This document shows positions 14,865 to 22,077 of a DNA stretch of 34,966 bases, one piece after another. A program made the translations under genes and the position numbers. A model generated the notes under the pieces. That model saw only the letters and a program-made list of their open reading frames with translations. It did not search any database and was not told the DNA's origin. How positions within the stretch are numbered: position 1 is the stretch's first letter; each line of letters opens with the position of its first letter. Source of the DNA: Deltaproteobacteria bacterium (lineage in GTDB: Bacteria > Desulfobacterota > Desulfobacteria > Desulfobacterales > Desulfosalsimonadaceae); the NCBI GenBank assembly GCA_013151835.1, contig JAADHK010000087.1:8071-43036 (forward strand). Direction: 5' to 3'.

Positions 14865-16484
14865 ATGAAACCGTTTTGCGAATTAAAGAAGCTGGAGTGC
14901 GGCCTGGAATATCTCGGGCTGAGGAATCTTAAAAAAGTCCACTGGAACCTCTGTTCCCCCAAACTCTACGAACTTGCGACTAAAAGAGGCGAAGGCGTCG
15001 TCTCCCATCTCGGCCCCCTGGTGATCGTCCGGCCTATCGTGTCGCCGGTCAGCACGGGCCGCGCCCCCAACGACAAGTTTATTGTAAAAGACGAAACCAC
15101 GAAAGACACGATCGACTGGGGAGACGTAAATATCGCCTATCCACCCGAAAAGTTTGACAATATTTTCGAGAGAATCAAGGCGTATCTCCAGGATCGGGAA
15201 ATCTTTGTCCAGGACGCATACGCGGGCGCGGACGAGAAATACCGTCTGGCCGTCCGGGTGATCACCGAGTATGCGTGGCAGTCGCTGTTTGCGAGAAATC
15301 TTCTGCTCCGCATACGGAACCGGAGCCTTTTGCCGGAATTTACGCCGGAGTTTACCGTCATCGCGTTGCCTAAATTTCTGGGAAACCCGGAAAAAGACGG
15401 TATTAATTCAGACACCTTCATCCTGGTCAACTTCAGCAGGAAGCTTATTCTGATCGGGGGCACCTATTACGGGGGCGAGATCAAAAAATCGGTCTTTACG
15501 GCGTTAAACTATATCCTGCCCCGGCAAAACGTACTCTCCATGCACTGCAGCGCAAATGTGGGCGCCAAAGGGGATACGGCGATCCTTTTCGGGCTTTCGG
15601 CAACCGGGAAGACGACCCTGTCGGCCGATCCGAACCGCGCCCTGATCGGGGACGACGAGCACGGATGGAGCGATGACGGCGTTTTTAATTTTGAAGGCGG
15701 ATGTTACGCCAAGGTGATCCGCCTCTCCCAGGAAGCCGAACCCGAGATTTATGAGACAACGCGAAAATTCGGGACCATACTCGAAAACGTCATTTGTGAC
15801 GAAGAAGAGCGGAATGTTGATTTAAACGACGACAGCATCACGGAAAATACCCGCGCCGCGTATCCATTGACCCATCTCGACAATATCGTGAAAAGCGGAT
15901 GCGCCGGACACCCGGAAAACATTATTTTCCTGACGGCGGATGCATTCGGCGTGCTGCCTCCCATTTCCCGGCTTTCACTCGAACAGGCCAAATACCATTT
16001 TCTGCTCGGCTATACCGCAAAGATCGGCGGAACCGAGGCGGGCATAACCGAGCCCAAGGCGACCTTCAGCACCTGCTTTGGCGCACCCTTCATGCCCCTG
16101 CACCCGAGTGAATACGCACGCCTGCTGGGCGAAAAGATCAAGCGCCACAACGTGAAATGCTGGCTCCTCAACACCGGCTGGACCGGCGGGCCTTACGGCA
16201 TTGGTTCCCGCATTTCCATCGCCTACACCCGGGCAATGCTGAACGCGGCACTCGAGGGAAAGCTGGATGACGTCCCCTATGAGCGTGATCCGATTTTCGG
16301 GCTTGATATTCCCGCCGTATGCCCCGGTGTTCCTCCGGAGGTTCTGAAGCCCAGCAACACCTGGCCTGACAAGGCTGCATACAATGACAAGGCACTGGCT
16401 CTGGCCCGGCTTTTTGTCAAAAGCTTTGAACAATACAAGGCTTTTGTATCCGACGGGGTATGCGCCGCAGGACCGGCGGTGTAG
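14865..16484 (+). CDS. pckA: Phosphoenolpyruvate carboxykinase (ATP)
   Basis: 539 residues, the normal length. It has the kinase-1a P-loop GLSATGKTTLSAD, the metal-binding LIGDDEHGW, the arginine loop GRAPNDKF near residue 65 and the conserved TPxxxxG-like C-terminal block (YTRAMLNAALEGKL). ATP-dependent PEP carboxykinase interconverts oxaloacetate + ATP and PEP + CO2 + ADP in the cytoplasm, for gluconeogenesis or anaplerosis. AAGGAGGAAGG lies immediately before the ATG, a very strong site. Repeat copy C lies upstream and a REP-like hairpin downstream. PEP is also the substrate of the PEP mutase in the neighbouring operon; this may be chance. Confidence 0.96.
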   Translation: MKPFCELKKLECGLEYLGLRNLKKVHWNLCSPKLYELATKRGEGVVSHLGPLVIVRPIVSPVSTGRAPNDKFIVKDETTKDTIDWGDVNIAYPPEKFDNIFERIKAYLQDREIFVQDAYAGADEKYRLAVRVITEYAWQSLFARNLLLRIRNRSLLPEFTPEFTVIALPKFLGNPEKDGINSDTFILVNFSRKLILIGGTYYGGEIKKSVFTALNYILPRQNVLSMHCSANVGAKGDTAILFGLSATGKTTLSADPNRALIGDDEHGWSDDGVFNFEGGCYAKVIRLSQEAEPEIYETTRKFGTILENVICDEEERNVDLNDDSITENTRAAYPLTHLDNIVKSGCAGHPENIIFLTADAFGVLPPISRLSLEQAKYHFLLGYTAKIGGTEAGITEPKATFSTCFGAPFMPLHPSEYARLLGEKIKRHNVKCWLLNTGWTGGPYGIGSRISIAYTRAMLNAALEGKLDDVPYERDPIFGLDIPAVCPGVPPEVLKPSNTWPDKAAYNDKALALARLFVKSFEQYKAFVSDGVCAAGPAV

Positions 16485-16517
16485 GGGTTTCAGCCAAGGC
16501 GTGACACAATTGCGTAG

Positions 16518-16543
16518 GTCGGATTAGCGAAGCGTAATCCGAC
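16518..16543. repeat. REP-like hairpin
   Basis: GTCGGATTA, an eight-base GCGAAGCG loop and TAATCCGAC form a perfect nine-base stem, preceded by GTAG. This motif resembles a REP sequence widespread in proteobacteria. It lies 34 bases after the pckA stop and could end that transcript, though no T-run follows. Confidence 0.7.
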
Positions 16544-16659
16544 AAACACAGCTATAGTTTATGACTCATGTCGATACGCGGGATTGGTCCGTTGGCCGGT
16601 TAGAACAAACAAATTTTTTCAAAGGGCGTAGATACCAGATAATTTCAGGATGGTATATC

Positions 16660-18711
16660 ATGGAAAAGTCAGTTCCAATTATTTGTCCGTATTGCGGTGT
16701 CGGATGTAATCTTGAAATCAGGCTCAACCAAAACGGCGAACCGGTCAAGAGCAGCGCGTCCGGCAGAAACATGGAACTGAATGGCAAGTACCTGTGTATC
16801 AAGGGACTTTCGGTCCATGAGCTGATCAACAGCAAGAGTCGCCTGTCCGCCCCCCTTGTCCGTAAAAATAAAATCCTCGCCCGCACGACCTGGGATGAGG
16901 CCATGGCATTTGCCGCCGGCCGCTTAAAACAGGTTATGGATCAACACGGACCACAGAGTATCGGGATGCTGTGCAGCGGGAAAATACTTAACGAAGACGC
17001 CTACCTTTGCCAGAAGTTCCAACGCGCCGTCATCGGAAATAACAATATCGACAATTGCGCGCGTCTCTGCCATGGTCCGTCCGAGGTGGGCCTGCGAAAG
17101 CAGCTCGGGTACGGCGCGGTCAGCACGTTTCACGAGGATTACAATACTGCGGAAACCATCGTGATGGTCGGCGCGCACACCGACGTCACACACCCGGTAA
17201 TCTGGATGTGGCTGCGCAAACGGGCGCGAAAAGGAGAGATCGCTCTCGTGCTGGCCGACCCTCGAAATACTGATCTGGTCAGGCATGCGGCCGTGCATCT
17301 GAATCCCAGGCCCGGCACTGATATATTCTGGATCAATGCCCTGGCAAAAATCATGTATACCAAAAACTGGCACGACGAGGCGTTCTGCAGAACCCAGACC
17401 ATCGCCTTTGAGGCGTACCTGAAGTCGCTTGAAAATTTTGACGTTCAAAATGCATGCTCCCGCTCCGGCGTCGATTATAATGATCTGGAAAAGGCGGCCG
17501 CACTGATTCACGGGAAAAAAACCATCTTCATATGGGGGATGGGACTGACCCAGCACGCCCATGGAACCGATAATATTTCCGCCCTTGTCAACCTGGTTCT
17601 GCTGACTGGGAATGTGGGAAAGCCCGGGTGCGGCGTTTCGCCGCTCAGGGGACAGAACAACGTGCAGGGCGCAGGTGACATGGGCGCACTGCCGAACCTC
17701 CTGCCCGGACATATGGCGGTGGCTGACGAGGCCGCCCGGATACATACCGGCGCCCTGTGGAATGCGAAACTCCCTTCAACACGGGGGTTGTCCGCACCCG
17801 AGATGATTCACGAAATTGCGTCCGGCAAAATCCGCGCCCTTTATGTCGTGGGTGAAAACCCGGCGCTTTCCGAACCCCAGTCCAGCTTTGTTTCGTGGAT
17901 GCTCCAGCGCCTGGACCTCCTGATCGTGCAGGACATTTTCATGACCGAGACCGCCAAGCTTGCCCATGTTATTTTTCCCGCCGCCATGATTGGGGAAAAG
18001 GAAGGGACGTTCACCAATGCCGCCCGGAGGATTCAGTTCACATCCGGGGGGATTGCGCCCTTAAAAGGCGTCAAACCGGACTGGCGTATTATCGCCGATA
18101 TGGCGGGTGCCTTCGGTTTTGAGTGGAACTATTCCAGCGCAAAAGACGTATGGGAAGAGGTCCGGCAACAGGCCCCGGTCTTTTCAGGCGTCACCCATGA
18201 CCGGTTGAAAGGCTCTCCCGGCCTGTTCTGGCCCTGTTATGATGAAAAACATCCCGGGACGCCGCGCCTCTATGAAGATGGGTTCGCTTTCCGGGACCGG
18301 CGGGCCCGGTTTTTTCCGGTCTCGGCGCCGGAGAATCTCATGGAAGCGACCGATACATACCCCTATGTTCTGATAACCGGCCGCCTGCTGGGACATTTTA
18401 ACACCGGTGAAATGAGTCGCCGTTCAAAGAAACTCATGAAGGGAAATCCGGAACCGTTTCTTACGATTCATGCCGATGACGCCAAAAAAGAGGGAATAGA
18501 TGACGGGGAGCTGATACGCCTGACCAGCCCTTACGGCACGCTGACGGTAAAGGCGGCGGTCGGCAGGGATGTCACTCCCGGATATCTTTTCGGACCCATT
18601 CATTTTGAAAGCGCCAACTTCAATACACTCATGAGCGCCGTTCCACACGATCCCCAGGCAAGGATGCCCGCACTAAAGATCATGCCGGTAAAAATTTCAA
18701 AATCCCTATAA
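16660..18711 (+). CDS. Formate dehydrogenase catalytic subunit, FdhF-like, cysteine type
   Basis: 683 residues from the ATG at 16660, with CAGGATGG before it; the frame is open to an ATG at 16561 without a better site. The [4Fe-4S] ligands are C9, C12, C16 and C46, followed by electron-relay K48 (CIKG). The active-site residue is C137 in RLCHGPS, where E. coli FdhF has selenocysteine, followed by the catalytic histidine. The formate-binding arginine lies in PLRGQNNVQGAGDMG. The C-terminal molybdopterin-dinucleotide-binding domain contains GRLLGHFNTGEMSRRS. It should oxidise formate or reduce CO2 using a molybdenum or tungsten bis-MGD cofactor. No electron-transfer subunit, hydrogenase or chaperone gene is adjacent, and there is no Tat signal, so it is cytoplasmic and needs a partner encoded elsewhere. 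Confidence 0.92.
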   Translation: MEKSVPIICPYCGVGCNLEIRLNQNGEPVKSSASGRNMELNGKYLCIKGLSVHELINSKSRLSAPLVRKNKILARTTWDEAMAFAAGRLKQVMDQHGPQSIGMLCSGKILNEDAYLCQKFQRAVIGNNNIDNCARLCHGPSEVGLRKQLGYGAVSTFHEDYNTAETIVMVGAHTDVTHPVIWMWLRKRARKGEIALVLADPRNTDLVRHAAVHLNPRPGTDIFWINALAKIMYTKNWHDEAFCRTQTIAFEAYLKSLENFDVQNACSRSGVDYNDLEKAAALIHGKKTIFIWGMGLTQHAHGTDNISALVNLVLLTGNVGKPGCGVSPLRGQNNVQGAGDMGALPNLLPGHMAVADEAARIHTGALWNAKLPSTRGLSAPEMIHEIASGKIRALYVVGENPALSEPQSSFVSWMLQRLDLLIVQDIFMTETAKLAHVIFPAAMIGEKEGTFTNAARRIQFTSGGIAPLKGVKPDWRIIADMAGAFGFEWNYSSAKDVWEEVRQQAPVFSGVTHDRLKGSPGLFWPCYDEKHPGTPRLYEDGFAFRDRRARFFPVSAPENLMEATDTYPYVLITGRLLGHFNTGEMSRRSKKLMKGNPEPFLTIHADDAKKEGIDDGELIRLTSPYGTLTVKAAVGRDVTPGYLFGPIHFESANFNTLMSAVPHDPQARMPALKIMPVKISKSL

Positions 18712-18747
18712 AAAAAAGGAGCCTCAGCGATTTCCTCTGAAGCTCCT
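18710..18747 (-). terminator. Rho-independent terminator after tRNA-Val
   Basis: AGGAGCTTCAG and CTGAGGCTCCT form an 11-base stem (one G-U), followed on the minus strand by a run of T (18710-18717). It ends transcripts from the tRNA side. It almost touches the formate dehydrogenase stop codon, but that strand has no T-run. Confidence 0.8.
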
Positions 18748-18756
18748 TGATATTTC

Positions 18757-18831
18757 TGGTAGGCGGTATTGGATTTGAACCAACGACTTCTACCGTGTGA
18801 AGGTAGCACTCTCCCACTGAGTTAACCGCCC
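18757..18831 (-). tRNA. tRNA-Val (anticodon CAC)
   Basis: On the minus strand GGGCGGT pairs with ACCGCCT as acceptor stem (first pair G-U), followed by ACCA, so the CCA end is encoded. The anticodon arm is CTACC-TTCACAC-GGTAG, giving CAC. The T arm is GTTGG-TTCAAAT-CCAAT. It lies 37 bases after scpB and before a terminator. Confidence 0.93.
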
Positions 18832-18868
18832 GTATGGCGCATAAAATAAGGCCCGATTCAAGACAAAG

Positions 18869-19468
18869 TCAAGTATTATTTTCCTGCGCATCCTCCTGTC
18901 GAAGATGTTGTTCCTTGTTCCGGGCTGCAATCTCTTTCCCGTTCCCGGCATTGGCCCGTTCCCCGATCTCCTCCGGTGTGGGAAGGTCTTTTAAATCCTT
19001 TAAGCCGAGTGTTTCAAGAAACTTTTTCGAACTCCCATAAACAATAGGCCGCCCGGGAATTTCACGCCGGCCCAGGATGCGGATGAGCTTTCGCTCAAGG
19101 AGTATTTTCAATGTATTTCCGGAATTCACCCCCCGGATGTGCTCGACCTCGCTGCGCAATACCGGCTGGTGGTAGGCAACTATGGCCAGCGTTTCCATGG
19201 CGGCCCGGCTGAGCCTGGCCGGGTTTGGCTGAAGAAATTTTTGTATCCATTGACTGTATTCGGGCCGGGTCCTGAACTGGTAACCGCCGGCCACGCAACA
19301 AAGTGCAAAACCGCCGGCCCTTTGCTCATAATCTTCCACCAGGGCCTCGAGCGCCTTTCTTATTTCCCGGGCATCCGCCTCGGGAGCCGCTTTTTTTACC
19401 TGATCCGGGTACAGAGGCGATTCAGCTACAAAAAGCAGGCTTTCGATGATGTTTTTCAAGTCGTTCAT
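18869..19468 (-). CDS. scpB: Segregation and condensation protein B
   Basis: 199 residues made of two winged-helix domains: IIESLLFVAESPL at the N-terminus, and SRAAMETLAIVAYHQPVLRS with IRGVNSG and GRREIPGRPIVYGSS in the second, all ScpB hallmarks. The C-terminal tail is charged and low in complexity. ScpB binds the ScpA kleisin and, with SMC, forms the condensin that organises and segregates the chromosome. Its ATG overlaps the scpA stop (ATGA), so translation is coupled. Confidence 0.95.
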   Translation of the reverse strand: MNDLKNIIESLLFVAESPLYPDQVKKAAPEADAREIRKALEALVEDYEQRAGGFALCCVAGGYQFRTRPEYSQWIQKFLQPNPARLSRAAMETLAIVAYHQPVLRSEVEHIRGVNSGNTLKILLERKLIRILGRREIPGRPIVYGSSKKFLETLGLKDLKDLPTPEEIGERANAGNGKEIAARNKEQHLRQEDAQENNT

Positions 19469-20190
19469 GCTGCTGCCTGGATTGAATAAAGACGGATGTC
19501 ACCGTTTGACCGGCCCTGGGCAATTCGGGCCATGTTCAGGCGGGCAAGCTCCAGGATGGCGAGAAATGTTACGATGATGTCTTCGCGTTTCGCCCCGGAA
19601 AACAAAAGATCCGTAAAGGTTAAAGTCCCTTTTTCCGCCAGGAGGTCTATGACCTGGGTCATTCTGTCCCTGACGGATATTTTTTCGGGAGTGATTTCGA
19701 TCCGGATATCGGGCGCCATTCGGTCAAGCAGGCCCTGGTACGCAGATACCAGCCCGAAAACATCAAGGCTTACGGGCATATCTTCAGGTGAAAAAACCCG
19801 GTGTCGGGTTTTCGAGCGCATGAAGACATCCCTGTCGAGCCAGTCCCGTTTATTCAGCAGGGCTGCCGCAGCCTTCATCCGGATATATTCCACGATCGGC
19901 CCTGTGATCTCGTTACGCGGGTCCTCTGATTCATCAGGACCATCCGACAGGCCGGGCAGGAGCATACGCGACTTGATATAGGTAAGCGTCGCGGCCATCA
20001 CGAGGAAATCCGCCGCAAAGTCGATATTCATGGCCTGCATCCACTCTATGTAAGAGAGGAACTGATCGGTGATCATGGCTATGGGGATGTCACGGATATC
20101 CACCTCGTTTTTCCGGATGAGATGAATAAGCAGATCCATGGGACCTTCAAAGACATTTTCGAGATTTACCTGGTATGCGGTATTTTGCAT
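19465..20190 (-). CDS. scpA: Segregation and condensation protein A
   Basis: 241 residues from the ATG at 20190 (MQNTAYQVNLENVFEGPMDLLIHLI). FEGPMDLLIHLIRKNEVDI is the strong N-terminal kleisin signature, followed by FLVMAATLTYIKSRMLLP; the C-terminal winged helix has TFTDLLFSGAKREDIIVTFLAILELA. ScpA bridges the SMC heads and binds ScpB. Repeat copy B lies between trpS and this gene, about 80 bases upstream, so the scp pair may have its own promoter or depend on read-through. Confidence 0.95.
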   Translation of the reverse strand: MQNTAYQVNLENVFEGPMDLLIHLIRKNEVDIRDIPIAMITDQFLSYIEWMQAMNIDFAADFLVMAATLTYIKSRMLLPGLSDGPDESEDPRNEITGPIVEYIRMKAAAALLNKRDWLDRDVFMRSKTRHRVFSPEDMPVSLDVFGLVSAYQGLLDRMAPDIRIEITPEKISVRDRMTQVIDLLAEKGTLTFTDLLFSGAKREDIIVTFLAILELARLNMARIAQGRSNGDIRLYSIQAAA

Positions 20191-20271
20191 TTTTCCCCGA
20201 ATGCATGCTGTTGGCGTCTGATTCCGAAATGTTGCGATCACTAAAACGAAAGCCTTTTACACATTCATCCA

Positions 20272-20397
20272 GACGGCTTCGTAAAAAGCGCCGTATGCAA
20301 GGCGCGCGAGCCGGGAAAGGCGGAGGCGTACTTTTTGTACGGTAGCACTTTCCCGGCGAAGCGCAACGCCGCAGACGGACTTTTTACGGAGTCGTCA
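20272..20397. repeat. Long palindromic repeat element, copy B
   Basis: The left arm begins GACGGCTTCGTAAAAAGCGC and shares CCGTATGCAAGGCGCGCGA with copy A; the right arm ends GACTTTTTACGGAGTCGTCA. The inner stem GCCGGGAAAG pairs perfectly with CTTTCCCGGC, and the loop has GCGTACTTTTTGTACGG. Its tip abuts the TAA of trpS, so on the minus strand the order is TAA then TGACGACTCCG. Confidence 0.85.
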
Positions 20398-21387
20398 TTA
20401 TCTGATCTTAATTGCGGCCCGTACCTCCTCCATGGTTTTTCGTACCACTTCCCGGGCTTTTTTCGACCCCGTTTCCATAATCTCTTCCACGAGCTTTCCA
20501 TGGTCCCTGTAGTATTCAATCTTTTCCCGGATGGGAGCCAGAAACGAAACCAGATTTTCCGCCACCTTCTTCTTGCATGCCACACAACCGATCCCGGCGG
20601 TACGGCATAGTTCATCCACTTCCGCCACCATGGATCCATCCGAGTAAAGTTTATGAAAGGTAAAAACATTGCATATGGATGGATCACCGGGGTCTGTTTT
20701 TTTCATGCGCTGGGGATCGGTGATCATGCTTGCAACCGTCTTGCGCACGGTATCCGGGGAATCACCCAGGTAAATGGCATTGCCGTAGCTCTTGCTCATC
20801 TTGCGCCGGTCAACACCTAAAACTTTGGCGGTTTCAGTCAGGATGGCTCCGGGTTCGGGAAATATCGGGGTGTAAAGATAATTGAACCGCCTGGCGATCT
20901 CCCGGGTGATCTCGATATGCGGGATCTGGTCAATGCCCACCGGCACACCGTCAGCCTTGTAGATGATTATGTCGGCGGCCTGGAGGACGGGGTAGCCCAG
21001 GAAACCGAAGGTTGAAAGATCCCGGCTCGAAAGTTGTTCTATCTGATCCTTGTAGGTGGGGTTTCTTTCAAGCCAGGGAACCGGCGTTATCATTGATAAA
21101 AGCAGGAACAACTCTGCGTGTTCCCGTATTTCGGATTGAACGAACAGCGTGCTCTTTTCCGGTGAAAGGCCGGCTGCAAGCCAGTCTATCATCATGTCAT
21201 GCGAATACCGCCGGATATTTTCCGGGTGCTCGTAATCACTGGTAAGGGCATGCCAGTCCGCAATAAAAAAGAAACAGTCATATTGATCCTGGAGCGATAT
21301 CCAGTTGCTCAACGCGCCGTGCAGGTTGCCCAGATGCAGCGCACCGGTCGGCCTCATACCGCTTACGATTCTTTTTTTCCCGCTCAT
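20398..21387 (-). CDS. trpS: Tryptophanyl-tRNA synthetase
   Basis: 329 residues, typical of bacterial TrpS. The HIGH-type motif is ALHLGN (residues 16-21) after GMRPTG, and the KMSKS motif is intact at 196-200. It attaches tryptophan to tRNA-Trp. AGGAAAGGAAAAAT precedes the ATG. It lies between the M50 protease gene (27-base gap) and repeat copy B. Confidence 0.97.
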   Translation of the reverse strand: MSGKKRIVSGMRPTGALHLGNLHGALSNWISLQDQYDCFFFIADWHALTSDYEHPENIRRYSHDMMIDWLAAGLSPEKSTLFVQSEIREHAELFLLLSMITPVPWLERNPTYKDQIEQLSSRDLSTFGFLGYPVLQAADIIIYKADGVPVGIDQIPHIEITREIARRFNYLYTPIFPEPGAILTETAKVLGVDRRKMSKSYGNAIYLGDSPDTVRKTVASMITDPQRMKKTDPGDPSICNVFTFHKLYSDGSMVAEVDELCRTAGIGCVACKKKVAENLVSFLAPIREKIEYYRDHGKLVEEIMETGSKKAREVVRKTMEEVRAAIKIR

Positions 21388-21414
21388 ATTTTTCCTTTCC
21401 TGAAATAGTTGTTC

Positions 21415-22077
21415 TTACATTCCCGTAAGAAATCGGATAACGGGCATGATAATCCACGAAAAAAGCCCGTCGATTTTATGTGTGGCAAGAAGTGCGATCA
21501 ATATAACGATTCCCGCAGGGGCCATCTTGAACAACATGTAGCGCGCCTTTTCCGGTAAAAGAGCCCCGAAAATCCGGCTGCCGTCCAGAGGCGGCAGCGG
21601 AATAAGGTTGAACATTGCCAATATGACATTGAAGATAATGCTGTAAAAAAGAAAACCGGAAAATATTTTTGCGCCCATAAAGATCATATGTGACTCAATA
21701 CCCGGCATAAGCGCACGCACTCCCCTGAAAACGAGCGCGCAAATAATGGCAAGCGCTACATTGACCACGACGCCGGCGCCCGCCACGATAATGATCTTCA
21801 AGCGATTGCCCAGAAGAAGATCCGCCCTTACAGGCACCGGCTTTGCGTATCCCAATACTACTGGTGAACCTGAAAATATGAGGATGCCGGGAAGGATGAT
21901 CGAACCAAAAAGATCCAGGTGTGAAATCGGGTTCAAAGTAAGGCGTCCGGCCAGTTTTGCCGTGGGGTCGCCCATCTTCAGGGCCGCGAATCCATGGGCA
22001 ACTTCATGGGGCACGATGGCGTAAAGGATGGCCGCAATCTGCAGCAGATAATCAAGTGTTTTGAATTCTGTTAACAT
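21415..22077 (-). CDS. Site-2-protease family (M50) membrane metalloprotease
   Basis: 220 residues with about six membrane segments. The zinc motif is HEVAH (near residue 24, in VPHEVAHGFAALKMGD), and the third ligand is the aspartate of PPLDGSR. The absence of PDZ domains marks the short subfamily, often called YwhC-like. It probably cuts membrane-embedded or membrane-adjacent segments; its substrate is unknown. Its start lies inside the last 26 bases of the CCA gene, so the two are translationally linked. Confidence 0.92.
   Translation of the reverse strand: MLTEFKTLDYLLQIAAILYAIVPHEVAHGFAALKMGDPTAKLAGRLTLNPISHLDLFGSIILPGILIFSGSPVVLGYAKPVPVRADLLLGNRLKIIIVAGAGVVVNVALAIICALVFRGVRALMPGIESHMIFMGAKIFSGFLFYSIIFNVILAMFNLIPLPPLDGSRIFGALLPEKARYMLFKMAPAGIVILIALLATHKIDGLFSWIIMPVIRFLTGM

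Noticed and set aside
17068-17070. Possible selenocysteine in the formate dehydrogenase active site
   Set aside because: The codon is TGC, cysteine, and the frame has no internal TGA.
16924-17745. Open frame of 273 codons antisense to the formate dehydrogenase gene
   Set aside because: It lies wholly inside a well-supported gene on the opposite strand, shows no family motif and has the composition expected of a shadow of a GC-rich coding frame.
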